DNA of 64,000 nt from an uncultured Methylobacillus sp. GTDB taxonomy: Bacteria; Pseudomonadota; Gammaproteobacteria; Burkholderiales; Methylophilaceae. Position numbers and translations under genes: made by a program. This document shows, one piece after another, positions 27,901-35,626 of this stretch. The stretch is taken from NCBI GenBank assembly GCA_903824575.1, contig CAIJXJ010000224.1:1-64000 (forward strand). Reading direction: 5' to 3'. The notes below the pieces were generated by a model. That model worked only from the letters and a program-made list of their open reading frames with translations, ran no database searches and was not told the origin of the DNA. Positions within the stretch are counted from its first letter, which is position 1, and each line of letters opens with the position of its first letter.

Positions 27901-28522
27901 TTCCAGTGCCAATGGCGAAGACTTGGAACAACTCTCTGGCGCAGGGCTCTACGATTCAGTGATCGGTGTCCGGCCCGAGGAATGCGCCGCCGCGATCCGC
28001 AGGGTCTGGGCCTCTATCTGGACGCGGCGCGCCACCTTGAGTCGAATTCAAGCAGGTATCCCGCATGAACATATCCACATGGCGGTGCTCGTTCAGGCCA
28101 TGATAGACCCCGCGATTTCCTTCGTCATGCACACCCTGGATCCTTCAACCAAAGACCCAGAAACTGCCTATGTAGAGCTTGCTTTCGGCCTTGGCGAAAC
28201 CCTGGCATCAGCTTCTCAGCCTGGCACGCCTTACCGGCTCAGATGTCATCGCACGTCAGGAGCAACGACTTTACTCAACTGCGCCAGCTTCAGCTACGCG
28301 CTAAGGCCTGGAGCCCACGGCGAGTCATTTAAGGAGCGCCTCAACTACAGCCTGAGCCCGCTAGCAGCCGATGCAGGGGCGCTCCAAGACTTGGGGGCGC
28401 GGTTCGCCAGTATTGCTGGGTTGCTGCAGCAGCGGCTCGGCTGCCCTCAGGACGTAGAAGGCATACTGACAAGCGATGACTGCCTCTACCTCGTGCAAAC
28501 AAGACCACAGCAAGGCATTTGA
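24920..28522 (+). CDS. TIM-barrel / phosphoglucan water dikinase (PWD) fusion
   Basis: A 1200-residue fusion. Residues 1-270 form a xylose-isomerase-like (AP endonuclease 2 family) TIM barrel with likely metal ligands in IAIENTPET, CLDIGHAN, HAHVHENYGDADRH and VLEVWPQP. A charged Lys/Pro/Arg linker (about 270-320) follows. The rest is a PWD: LTRIRDIAHRNDIPHDLKNE and NKLHRCAGPEDF near 444-475, and the phosphohistidine His808 in QLSHLGVRARQ. The nucleotide-binding part has the PWD/PPDK order, RSSANGEDLEQLSGAGLYDS (about 993) before VWASIWTRRATLSR (about 1028). Plant PWD phosphorylates C3 of glucan already phosphorylated by GWD and is targeted by a CBM20, which is absent here. The TIM barrel takes its place. 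The ribosome site before the ATG is weak. The next gene starts two bases after the stop. Confidence 0.92.
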   Translation: MTERIRIGNQTAFSATESLAPLEFAIAQGFDAFEWFSDKKYYDDGTSRGWDFSDMGPEERTRIALIGKERDILYTVHVPWQANPLYPQGEALLMESVDFAKDIGADLINLHLYPEHGPDVFLKRLAPVITYAMERGVRIAIENTPETSPSDFREFFVHLAQSEFKNAAVGMCLDIGHANLYEKTHNDFIRFIDELGSQVPIIHAHVHENYGDADRHMPLFTGPARENDSGIRAFTERLEHRNFKGVMVLEVWPQPPELLTQAEQRLRGMLHIKTDQRQGKDKKKIQQSPDERDRPKRKTRNPVAPPPRPERDGLSAGPTTELGALPDYATKEDEFTRTVVLANQQYHSWRERLGWVHATLAHADFDPDPEHLATLAVYLRFLGTGEVACEEDGRHFRPNHHASAAADIENVLERIANAENAWILRKIYPWLPSFADDFCRREPLTRIRDIAHRNDIPHDLKNEIKHRLQNKLHRCAGPEDFQTSEEILKRITAQGANYSAEFVRQFEIFHQELGEFFNASTLDVRLRDIQSGLDAKEATLVERLLTLKAKQQRSNQELLALLDALTAIRNFIALRLKSTEGARRQHLRSTDIALEDYAFALLSEAANRFEASATTGSWDTMLNLLQLTLTNTRLSMIGPEEAAVLESELAAWTATLADSAFNSDRLALLWFKSTLERAERLAEDYTDQVLSLFPGRVTSLGKALKVPQNSIALFCEGDIRGNIVFQLSKLVGILRKGVRNALSLSPWETVVPAEAYGLLVEADTLSSLEGGSPDHPVIALIKKAAGDEEIPTGVRGILLGHAIPQLSHLGVRARQARIAFAATDDRHLLETCKDFLGKNMHLRVGADEMSLQVSQRSGVAADEAPAPRKVELPETRLSHVLSWVPAGAATDETCGAKSASAGRLLAIAEESNGLFAAPRALALPFGIMEHCLKLMPGLESEYRTLQNRLSETSDSQLDVVLKGLQTLIERIEVPGELVAAIADAFGQDTNLAVRSSANGEDLEQLSGAGLYDSVIGVRPEECAAAIRRVWASIWTRRATLSRIQAGIPHEHIHMAVLVQAMIDPAISFVMHTLDPSTKDPETAYVELAFGLGETLASASQPGTPYRLRCHRTSGATTLLNCASFSYALRPGAHGESFKERLNYSLSPLAADAGALQDLGARFASIAGLLQQRLGCPQDVEGILTSDDCLYLVQTRPQQGI

Positions 28523-28523
28523 C

Positions 28524-29549
28524 ATGGCTCCCAAACTCCTATCGATCATGCACGTCCAGCCGCCCATTACGGGAGATATAGCCCTACTCCAGTTGGCACG
28601 CTTGCGCCTGCAAGAGGCTGGTCTTGGCGGAGAACTTTATCCGGGCAACCCCCAGCATCTGGATCTGCTGCTTCCATTTCGGACTGACCAATCATGTACC
28701 GCGCATTTGCCGCGCGACATCAACCTGCTGGATGAAAATGGACGGGACGCAGTGATTGCCTTTGCGCGGCGAGCTGCAGGCAAGTTCTACGGCTTGGTAG
28801 TCCATGATCATGGAAGTTTTGAAGGCAGGCTGGCGGAGGTTGTGGACGCCTTTCGTAGCCTTGACCATCGTCTGATTGAGATGAAGAATCCACCACTCGT
28901 ATTCGTGGAATATGCAGTCGGCCTCGAACTGGATTATTTCGCCAGCCTGTTCGAAAAGACCCGTGATCTCGCACACATGTGTGCCTGCATTGACATTGGT
29001 CATATGGGCATTTTCACTTGCAGACAACGCTTTGCCGCGCGGTTCAATGGCCGCAATGTTTGTAAACTACGTCCTGACACAGCTGATCTGCCCGAATGTA
29101 TCGAGGCTGTCCAGCAAGCCGTTCAAGAGACCACGCCCATCGTAGTTAATCTGGTTAGCCGATTGTCCTCGCTTGGCAAACCCATCCACTTTCACCTGCA
29201 CGACGGCCATCCTCTTTCCACCCTCAGCCAGTTCGGAGTGTCTGACCATTTGAGCTTCCTGCAACAGATTCATATTCCTTTCCCTTATGAGGGCCGACAA
29301 TTACTCGATGGGATTTATGGGCCAAGCGGATTGAGCAGGGTCATACGGGCAGCCTTGTCAGAATTGCCGGCGGAAAAACTCTCATTCATGCTGGAAATGC
29401 ATCCCCAGCCAGGGCGTACACCGCTCGACCGGCATGGCCACCTTTTCGAGCACTGGAAAGATAAAACGAATGCAGAGCAGATGAACTATTGGCTAGAAAA
29501 GCTAATCGAGAACAGCACATTGCTTCGCAACATCTGCCATCCAAGCTGA
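28524..29549 (+). CDS. Stand-alone xylose-isomerase-like TIM-barrel protein
   Basis: A 341-residue TIM-barrel protein distantly similar to the barrel fused to PWD. Matching blocks are CIDIGHMG (versus CLDIGHAN), HFHLHDGHP (versus HAHVHENYGD) and MLEMHPQP (versus VLEVWPQP), with an upstream glutamate in VFVEYAVG. These give the Glu-Asp-His-His-Glu type metal set expected of the sugar isomerase/epimerase and AP endonuclease superfamily. Its substrate is unknown. The ATG lies one base after the PWD stop codon, so expression is coupled to the dikinases, which points to a role in glucan phosphate metabolism. The in-frame codons inside the end of the PWD gene are not needed. There is no signal peptide. 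Confidence 0.82.
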   Translation: MAPKLLSIMHVQPPITGDIALLQLARLRLQEAGLGGELYPGNPQHLDLLLPFRTDQSCTAHLPRDINLLDENGRDAVIAFARRAAGKFYGLVVHDHGSFEGRLAEVVDAFRSLDHRLIEMKNPPLVFVEYAVGLELDYFASLFEKTRDLAHMCACIDIGHMGIFTCRQRFAARFNGRNVCKLRPDTADLPECIEAVQQAVQETTPIVVNLVSRLSSLGKPIHFHLHDGHPLSTLSQFGVSDHLSFLQQIHIPFPYEGRQLLDGIYGPSGLSRVIRAALSELPAEKLSFMLEMHPQPGRTPLDRHGHLFEHWKDKTNAEQMNYWLEKLIENSTLLRNICHPS

Positions 29550-29691
29550 TCGCTTAGGACGAGGTAGGAGTCTGCTATCCGCATTTTTAGATGAGCGAGA
29601 CAGCTTCGGCCATCACCGCCCTTCAAATTCAACCGCGGCACCAGATTTCACGGATTGACGAAGCCACCGGCAGTCGTAATTTTTTGAACTA

Positions 29692-31299
29692 TTAGCGATT
29701 GGCGACGGCCGGTTTCAGGTCGAAAGCCACACATACCCGATCTTCGTCTGAACTGAATGGTAGGGTGTGATGGAACAGCGAGGAGGGGAACAGCACGATA
29801 TCGCCCACCTCCTGTACCACGACTTCGGTGGGGAAGTCATCGTGTTGCTTTGGATAGCCGTCACCGTGCGTGCTGTAGGCAAAACCGGCATCCGTGATAT
29901 GGACTTTTTGCTTAGGTAGCTTGAGGTAAACGCAGCCGCTGATCCAGCCTTCCTCATGAATGTGTGAGCCAAGGTTGCCGCCCTTCTTCATCTTCAGGTA
30001 CCAGGAACTGCTGAAGTCGATGTCGGTCGGGAAAGAGCGTATCAGTTCGCAATTCTCGTCGGCAAAATGCTCGCAATATTCCGAGATCTTCTGCTTGACC
30101 AGCACCGCCAGTTGCTGGAATGCCGGTTCCGGGCGTTTGAGCAAGTTGCCTGCTGACTGCATGCCGGCGTAGAGTCGACCCTGCATGCGTGCGGCAATGG
30201 GTGTGCGGTCTATGGTTTCCAGCACTTCTTTGAGCAATGGACTGTCTGGTGCGCTCAGTTCGGGAATGTTGGTGTGCCAGGCAAAGCGCATCGGATCTGG
30301 ACAGAAGTTGTACTCGTCCACCACGCCGAAATTGGTGGCGTGGTGGGTGGACAGGGTGGCCAGCATCATCGATTTCTTGCCGGAATGCACCATGGTATTC
30401 AGTTTTTCGCGAAATTCATCAAAGCGCTCGGTCTTGTACAGACATTCCATGGCGCGCTCCTGGAAATCCTCGAAGCGGGAGCGCTCGAAATACGGGATGG
30501 CTTCCTTGTATTGCTTGGCCAGGCTGTGAAACTCGCCCATGTTGTAGTTAGCGTTGGGGTGGTCTGGATCAATGGCCATGGCGTTTTCATAGCATTGGAT
30601 GGCCTCGGTCATGTTGCCACGGTCGCGGAATATTTCACCTAGATTGTTGTGTGCGTCGGCATAGCTGGGGTGGATTTCCAGTGCCTTCAGGTAACTGTCC
30701 ATGGCCTCCTGATGTTTGCCTTCGTCGCGTAGTGCCGTTCCCAGGTTGAAGTAGCCGCGTGCGTCGGGCTGGATCGCCAGCGCCCGGTGATAGGTAGCAA
30801 TTGCCTGTTCCAGCTTGCCTTGTTTTTGCAGCACGGTGCCAAGGTTGCCAAGGGCTTCATAGAAGCCAGGTTCAAGAGCAATGGCGCGGCGGTAGGCGTC
30901 AACGGCCTCATCGAGGCGACCATGCTGCTGCAGGATGATGCCAAGATTAAAATGCGCGACGGCGAGGCCTGGTTTCAGCGCCACCGCCTGGCGGTAACTG
31001 GCAATCGCTTCCTCTACTTGATCCAGATGGCCTAACACCACGCCGAGGTTAAAATGGATTTCGGCGACCTTGGGGTCGATGGCGATCGCCCGGCGATAGG
31101 TTGCTGCAGCATCGAGAAATTTCTGCTGGCCTTCGAGGGCGACGCCCAGCACATTGTGCAGGATGAAAGCTTCGGGGTAAGTCCTGAGCAGACTGCGGGC
31201 AGAGGCCTCGGCCTGAGCCAGGCGGCCGCTGTTAAGCAGGTTGAGAAGCGGCTGGATTTCAGCCTGGCTGGGCGGTCTTGTGGCTTGTGCGGGCTTCAT
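29692..31299 (-). CDS. TPR protein with C-terminal 2OG-Fe(II) oxygenase-like domain
   Basis: A 535-residue cytoplasmic protein. Residues about 15-290 are consecutive tetratricopeptide repeats (for example AVAHFNLGIILQQHGRLDEA). The C-terminal 200 residues resemble a putative 2-oxoglutarate/iron(II) dioxygenase: SHIHEEGWISGCVYLKLP could give the first histidine and acidic ligand, SSLFHHTLPF the distal histidine, and DRVCVAFDLKP the arginine region that binds the cosubstrate. Such proteins are thought to hydroxylate peptides or act in sugar-nucleotide-linked pathways, but no substrate is known. The ATG at 31299 follows AAGGA by eight bases. It converges with the glucan dikinase unit and belongs to a different, GC-rich neighbourhood. 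Confidence 0.82.
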   Translation of the reverse strand: MKPAQATRPPSQAEIQPLLNLLNSGRLAQAEASARSLLRTYPEAFILHNVLGVALEGQQKFLDAAATYRRAIAIDPKVAEIHFNLGVVLGHLDQVEEAIASYRQAVALKPGLAVAHFNLGIILQQHGRLDEAVDAYRRAIALEPGFYEALGNLGTVLQKQGKLEQAIATYHRALAIQPDARGYFNLGTALRDEGKHQEAMDSYLKALEIHPSYADAHNNLGEIFRDRGNMTEAIQCYENAMAIDPDHPNANYNMGEFHSLAKQYKEAIPYFERSRFEDFQERAMECLYKTERFDEFREKLNTMVHSGKKSMMLATLSTHHATNFGVVDEYNFCPDPMRFAWHTNIPELSAPDSPLLKEVLETIDRTPIAARMQGRLYAGMQSAGNLLKRPEPAFQQLAVLVKQKISEYCEHFADENCELIRSFPTDIDFSSSWYLKMKKGGNLGSHIHEEGWISGCVYLKLPKQKVHITDAGFAYSTHGDGYPKQHDDFPTEVVVQEVGDIVLFPSSLFHHTLPFSSDEDRVCVAFDLKPAVANR

Positions 31300-31355
31300 A
31301 TCGAATTCCTTGATACACGACGTACTCAATGACGCCACATACTAATTCAAAATAG

Positions 31356-32057
31356 TCATTTGCGCAGCTTTTCCAGGTCGGCGTCCGTCAGCCAGCGCCA
31401 CTTACCGACCGGCAGATCTTTCGGTAGCACCAGGTCGCCGATGGCGATGCGGTTCAAGGCTTCGACCCGATTGCCGACGGCGGCGACCATGCGTTTGACC
31501 TGATGGTATTTGCCTTCGCCCAGCGTCAGGCGCATAACGTGAGTGCTCACCTGTGTGCAAGCCAGCGCCGCGACAGGAATTGGGTCGTCTGCCAACCGCA
31601 CGCCAGCAACCAGCGCGGCGGTCTGTTCGGCGTTGATGGCATGTTTGGCGGTGATCTCGTACACCTTGGGCACTTTCCACTTGGGCGAGCCCATGCGATG
31701 GATAAACACGCCATCATCGGAGAACAGCAACAGGCCGGTGGTGTCCTCGTCCAGGCGGCCAATGGTCTGCACGCCCCTTTCTCTTAACGGCGAGGGTAGC
31801 AGGGCATGGACGCCAGGATGGTGCTGGGGTTTCAGTGAGCATTCATAGCCGGCCGGTTTGTTCAGCATCAGATAGGTTTTTTCGCAGTAGGGCCAAGGTT
31901 CGCCATCCACGGTAAATTGCAGGTTGGCGGTGGAAAAATCCGTGAACGGATCGTCACACGGTTCGCCGTTGACCGTTACCCGGTCGGCGTGGACGAGAAT
32001 GCGACACAGCTTGCGGCTGCCAAAGCCCTGGGAATGGAGGATGCGTTCAAGTTGCAT
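31356..32057 (-). CDS. rsuA: 16S rRNA pseudouridine synthase RsuA family
   Basis: Converts uridine to pseudouridine, in E. coli at position 516 of 16S rRNA. An S4 RNA-binding domain (residues about 1-55, LERILHSQGFGSRKLCRILV) is followed by the catalytic domain with the aspartate in IGRLDEDTTGLLLFSDDG. KVYEI and YHQVKRMVAAVGNRVEALNR are family landmarks of the RsuA/RluB/RluE group. The 233 residues match RsuA (231). It lies 56 bp upstream of the TPR/oxygenase gene on the same strand and is divergent from the RNA methyltransferase gene. Confidence 0.9.
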   Translation of the reverse strand: MQLERILHSQGFGSRKLCRILVHADRVTVNGEPCDDPFTDFSTANLQFTVDGEPWPYCEKTYLMLNKPAGYECSLKPQHHPGVHALLPSPLRERGVQTIGRLDEDTTGLLLFSDDGVFIHRMGSPKWKVPKVYEITAKHAINAEQTAALVAGVRLADDPIPVAALACTQVSTHVMRLTLGEGKYHQVKRMVAAVGNRVEALNRIAIGDLVLPKDLPVGKWRWLTDADLEKLRK

Positions 32058-32143
32058 GGGGTTCTTTCAAGGCGTGAAAACTAAACTCAAGGACCCTATT
32101 TTAATAGGATAATGCGCGTTCTGGACCGCAAGCATGAGCCGCA

Positions 32144-32917
32144 ATGAAAACCATCCACTCTCGCGATAACCCTACATTCCGCCAATTGAAAAAACTGTCG
32201 GAGTCCGCACGCGAGCGCCGTAAAACGGGGCAGACCCTGCTCGATGGGGTGCACCTGATAGACGCCTGCCTGCAAGTCGGGCTGATGCCGGAAACACTGG
32301 TGCTGAGGGAGGATGCGGCGACCCATGCCGAGATGGCGTCCCTGCTGCAACGGGCGGTGAAAGCTAAAATCCTGATGTTGTCACCGGCGCTGTTCACCGA
32401 AATTTCACCGGTGGAAACACCGGTCGGCATTCTGGCCGTGATTAACATTCCACACGGCACCGTCGCTGAACCTCCTGAATTCGCTCTTCTGCTGGAAGAC
32501 CTGCAGGACCCTGGTAACCTTGGCTCGGTGCTGCGCTCGGCTGCCGCCGCCGGCGTACAGGTGGCGTGGCTGTCGACGGGCTGCGTCGATGCCTGGTCAC
32601 CCAAGGTTTTGCGTGCCGGCATGGGTGCACATTTTGTGTTGCCCATCGTGGAGCGGGCCGATCTCAATGCCCTGGTTGCGGGCTTCAATGGTGTGACACT
32701 GGCGGCCTGCCTCGCGGGTGAGTCGCTTTACGACCTTGACCTCAAGGTCCCGATTGCCTTCATGATAGGCAATGAGGGCGCAGGGTTGAGTCCTGCCCTG
32801 GTTGCAGCCGCCAGTCGGCGCTTCACCATCCCCATGCCGGGCGCGGTGGAGTCGCTCAATGCCGCCGCAGCAACAGCTATCTGCCTGTTCGAACGTGTGC
32901 GCCAAACACAATTTTAG
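32144..32917 (+). CDS. TrmH/SpoU-family RNA methyltransferase
   Basis: An S-adenosylmethionine-dependent 2'-O-ribose methyltransferase of the trefoil-knot SPOUT class. An N-terminal substrate-binding domain (about 1-100, HSRDNPTFRQLKKLSESARE) precedes the catalytic domain with the three motifs LLEDLQDPGNLGSVLRSAAA, IAFMIGNEGAGLSP and IPMPGAVESLNAAAATAI. The 257 residues are typical of the group annotated as 23S rRNA or tRNA methyltransferases; the exact target nucleotide cannot be read from sequence. Its stop overlaps the end of the convergent hslO gene by four bases. Confidence 0.9.
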   Translation: MKTIHSRDNPTFRQLKKLSESARERRKTGQTLLDGVHLIDACLQVGLMPETLVLREDAATHAEMASLLQRAVKAKILMLSPALFTEISPVETPVGILAVINIPHGTVAEPPEFALLLEDLQDPGNLGSVLRSAAAAGVQVAWLSTGCVDAWSPKVLRAGMGAHFVLPIVERADLNALVAGFNGVTLAACLAGESLYDLDLKVPIAFMIGNEGAGLSPALVAAASRRFTIPMPGAVESLNAAAATAICLFERVRQTQF

Positions 32918-33789
32918 TGCCGCGTATCGCTGCCGGGGGCTGACATCTCGCTGGAAAAAACCTGTTCGACATCGATTCTGTCGAAGGTGTAGCGCTGGTT
33001 GCAGAATTCGCAATGCACTTCCAATTGCCCCTGTTCAGCAATCACGCTTTTGGCCTCAATAGCCCCCAGCATTCGCAGCATGTTGGCCACGTTTGCTCGC
33101 GAGCAACTGCATTGAAACCTGACAGTGTCGGGTCCGAACAGGCGGACATCCTCCTGATGGAACAAGCGGTGTAGGATTTCCGGCGCTGGCAGTTCCAGTA
33201 GTTCCCTCGAAGTCAGTGTGGTTGCGAGCTGGTTGATGCGCGCCCAGGCATCCTCATCCTGGTCTTCCCGTTCCGGCAATTTCTGCAAAAGCATGCCTGC
33301 CGCCCGCGTGTCGTCTGACGCCAGGATCAGTTGCGTATCCAGCTGTTCCGAACGGGTCATGTAGTTCTGCAGCATGTCGGCCACACTGCTGCCTTCAATC
33401 GGAACAATGCCCTGATAGGTCTGTTTGCCATCCTTAGGGTCGAGCGTGATGACGAAACGGCCATCACCGACCATATCGGCCAGGCTGATTTCAGCCAGTT
33501 CGCCTTTCCATTTAGCTGTGGCTCGCATGGCAAGGTCACCGCTGCACTCGACCACCAGCAAGGATACCGGGCCGTTGCCCTGGATCTGCAGGATCAGTGC
33601 GCCTTGCAACTTGAGCGTCGCCGCCAGCAGGGCGGCAGCGGCCATCAATTCCCCCATCACACGCCGCAGCACGGTCGGATAATCATGATGCTCCAGCACC
33701 ATCTGCCAGGAGGCATCGAGATGAACGATTTCACCTCGGATGGCGGCATTTTCAAACAGGAAGCGTTGCAGCGTATCTCGGTGGCTCAC
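32914..33789 (-). CDS. hslO: Hsp33 redox-regulated chaperone
   Basis: Hsp33 is a cytosolic holdase switched on by oxidation of a zinc-bound cysteine cluster. The four cysteines are present as CSC (in FQCSCSRANVANML) and CEFC (in VHCEFCNQRYTF) near the C-terminus, and the N-terminal domain carries typical GPVSLLVVECSGDLAMRATA sequence. The 291 residues match the family. The start codon is a GTG with only a weak ribosome site. The gene is convergent with the RNA methyltransferase gene (4-bp overlap) and lies 164 bp from the divergent methyltransferase gene. Confidence 0.94.
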   Translation of the reverse strand: MSHRDTLQRFLFENAAIRGEIVHLDASWQMVLEHHDYPTVLRRVMGELMAAAALLAATLKLQGALILQIQGNGPVSLLVVECSGDLAMRATAKWKGELAEISLADMVGDGRFVITLDPKDGKQTYQGIVPIEGSSVADMLQNYMTRSEQLDTQLILASDDTRAAGMLLQKLPEREDQDEDAWARINQLATTLTSRELLELPAPEILHRLFHQEDVRLFGPDTVRFQCSCSRANVANMLRMLGAIEAKSVIAEQGQLEVHCEFCNQRYTFDRIDVEQVFSSEMSAPGSDTRH

Positions 33790-33953
33790 GACGATGCTCT
33801 AAGGGTTGCAGAGGGCGTCATGATACCATCGGCAACACTTGTTATCCTGATTGCTGTATGGGTAACTGCCAGTAGAATGATTGCTTGTCAGTCAGTTCTC
33901 GGCTGTAATAGTCGACGTTGCAGGAATATTTTATTCGTCATGGGGTAGCTGAA

Positions 33954-34643
33954 ATGAGATGTGGGGTTTGCGGCGGAACAAGCTTCAGAAGTACGGAGGT
34001 TCTGTGGGGGCAGTTAATTGATGATTGGCAACTTTCCCCGTCTGAGGTCGCTTATGTCGATCGCCAGCAAGGAACATGCTGTAATCAATGTGGTTCTAAC
34101 CTCAGGTCAATCGCATTGGCAAATGCCCTTCGTGCCTTTTTGGGGGCAGAGCAATTCTTGCTGGAAGTTGTGATTTCTGAACAGCTCAGTAAGCTGTCCG
34201 TTTTGGAAATCAACGAAGCTGGCATGTTATCTCCTCTGCTTCAGCAGTTCGGGGGATATGTCTACGCCGCTTACCCTGCGGTTGACATTCATGCGCTCCC
34301 TTATGAGGACTGCACATTTGACGTGGTTTTGCATTCTGATACGCTTGAACATGTTGAGAATCCGGTTCATGCACTGGTCGAGTGTCGCAGAGTTCTTAAA
34401 GCCGGGGGTGCCCTTTGCTTTACCGTTCCAACCATTGTCGGACGCATGTCACGTAGTCGCGAGGGGCTGCCAAAAAGCTTTCATGGGGCCGCCACAACGA
34501 CAGTGAACGATTATGTCGTGCAAACAGAATTTGGGGCAGATGTCTGGACTTACGTGCTGGAGGCCGGATTTTCTGAGGTTTCAATTCATTCCGTTGAATA
34601 TCCTGCTGGTATTGCTTTTCTGGCGCGAAAAACAGCTGGCTGA
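33954..34643 (+). CDS. Class I SAM-dependent methyltransferase with Cys-rich N-terminus
   Basis: A 229-residue protein with paired cysteines at both ends of its first 45 residues (MRCGVCGG and CCNQCG), probably a small zinc site. A Methyltransf_11-like Rossmann domain follows. Motif I is diverged (VLEINEAGM), but FDVVLHSDTLEHVENPVHAL and VLKAGGALCFTVP are typical. Proteins of this layout often modify sugars or lipids in surface polysaccharide loci; here there is no such context, so the substrate is unknown. The ATG at 33954 is the first ATG, and cysteine spacing supports it; the frame opens at a TTG twelve codons earlier. The gene appears to be transcribed alone. Confidence 0.78.
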   Translation: MRCGVCGGTSFRSTEVLWGQLIDDWQLSPSEVAYVDRQQGTCCNQCGSNLRSIALANALRAFLGAEQFLLEVVISEQLSKLSVLEINEAGMLSPLLQQFGGYVYAAYPAVDIHALPYEDCTFDVVLHSDTLEHVENPVHALVECRRVLKAGGALCFTVPTIVGRMSRSREGLPKSFHGAATTTVNDYVVQTEFGADVWTYVLEAGFSEVSIHSVEYPAGIAFLARKTAG

Positions 34644-34732
34644 CGATTTCCGGATTGGGCTGAAATCGAAATAGTCATGCCTGTTATCGCGCAATTACTT
34701 CCCTACTGCAGGCGTGTTGCGCTGGACCGCCA

Positions 34733-35623
34733 TTATTCATTCTGCTGCTTGATGCGTGGGACTGCGCCCAGATTCCAATGCTGGTGCGCCCATGCCCACA
34801 GGGAGTGGATGTCGGTGTGCCTCAGCTCAAGGGGTGGAGGATGACCCAGGAAAGTTAGTGCCTGCCACAACACAACAGCCGGTTGGATGAGGTCTAGGGC
34901 CATGGCCCGGGTCTGCTTGCTGAGTTTTTCGCCAACGCTATTGATTGCCACTGGCAGATGCGCGTAGCCTGGCGTGGCCAGCCCCAGACATCGTTGCAAA
35001 TAGATCTGGCGGGCAGTGGAATCCAGCAGGTCGGCGCCGCGTACGATATGGGTGATACCCTGCCAGGCGTCGTCCACGACTACCGCCAGTTGATAGGCAT
35101 AGAGGCCATCGGCACGCTTCAAGACGAAATCGCCGGCGTCTCGCTGCAGACACTGGGAGACCGGTCCTTGCACGTTATCATCGAAGGCGATGTCGGCGTC
35201 AGTGACTCTGACCCGCCAGGCGCGGGCGACTTTTCCCTCAACCAGTCCGTCACGGCAGGTGCCGGGATAGACCAGGTGTTCGCCACCACCCAGTGTTGAG
35301 TCGGCGATTTCACGTCGACTACAGCTACAGGGGAAGAGCAGGCCTTGTCGGGTCAGGGATTCCAGCGCTGATTCATAGGCGTCGTGGCGGTTACTCTGGT
35401 AGACCACCTCCCCATCCCATTCGAAACCATAGGCCGCGAGCGTTTTCAAAATGAGGTCGGCAGCACCCGGCATTTCGCGCGGTGGATCAAGGTCCTCGAT
35501 TCGTACCAGCCATTGCCCGTCATGGGATCTGGCGTCCAGATAGCTGCCGACGGCAGCAACCAGAGAGCCGAAATGCAACGGCCCGGTCGGGGAGGGTGCG
35601 AAGCGGCCGCAGTACGCAGCCAT
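34733..35623 (-). CDS. gluQRS: Glutamyl-Q tRNA(Asp) synthetase
   Basis: GluQ transfers glutamate onto the queuosine base at the anticodon wobble position of tRNA(Asp). It is a catalytic-core-only paralogue of glutamyl-tRNA synthetase: FAPSPTGPLHFGSLVAA is the HIGH-type motif, KLSKQ replaces KMSKS, and no anticodon-binding domain follows. A zinc-site pattern is visible (CSCSRRE followed by YPGTCR). The 296 residues are normal. It is the last gene of a long minus-strand run and follows the DUF3301 gene by three bases. Confidence 0.94.
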   Translation of the reverse strand: MAAYCGRFAPSPTGPLHFGSLVAAVGSYLDARSHDGQWLVRIEDLDPPREMPGAADLILKTLAAYGFEWDGEVVYQSNRHDAYESALESLTRQGLLFPCSCSRREIADSTLGGGEHLVYPGTCRDGLVEGKVARAWRVRVTDADIAFDDNVQGPVSQCLQRDAGDFVLKRADGLYAYQLAVVVDDAWQGITHIVRGADLLDSTARQIYLQRCLGLATPGYAHLPVAINSVGEKLSKQTRAMALDLIQPAVVLWQALTFLGHPPPLELRHTDIHSLWAWAHQHWNLGAVPRIKQQNE

Positions 35624-35626
35624 GAA

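Noticed and set aside
32101-32688. 195-codon open frame antisense to the RNA methyltransferase gene
   Set aside because: It lies entirely opposite a well-supported gene, is Ser/Arg/Thr-rich and lacks a ribosome site or domain.
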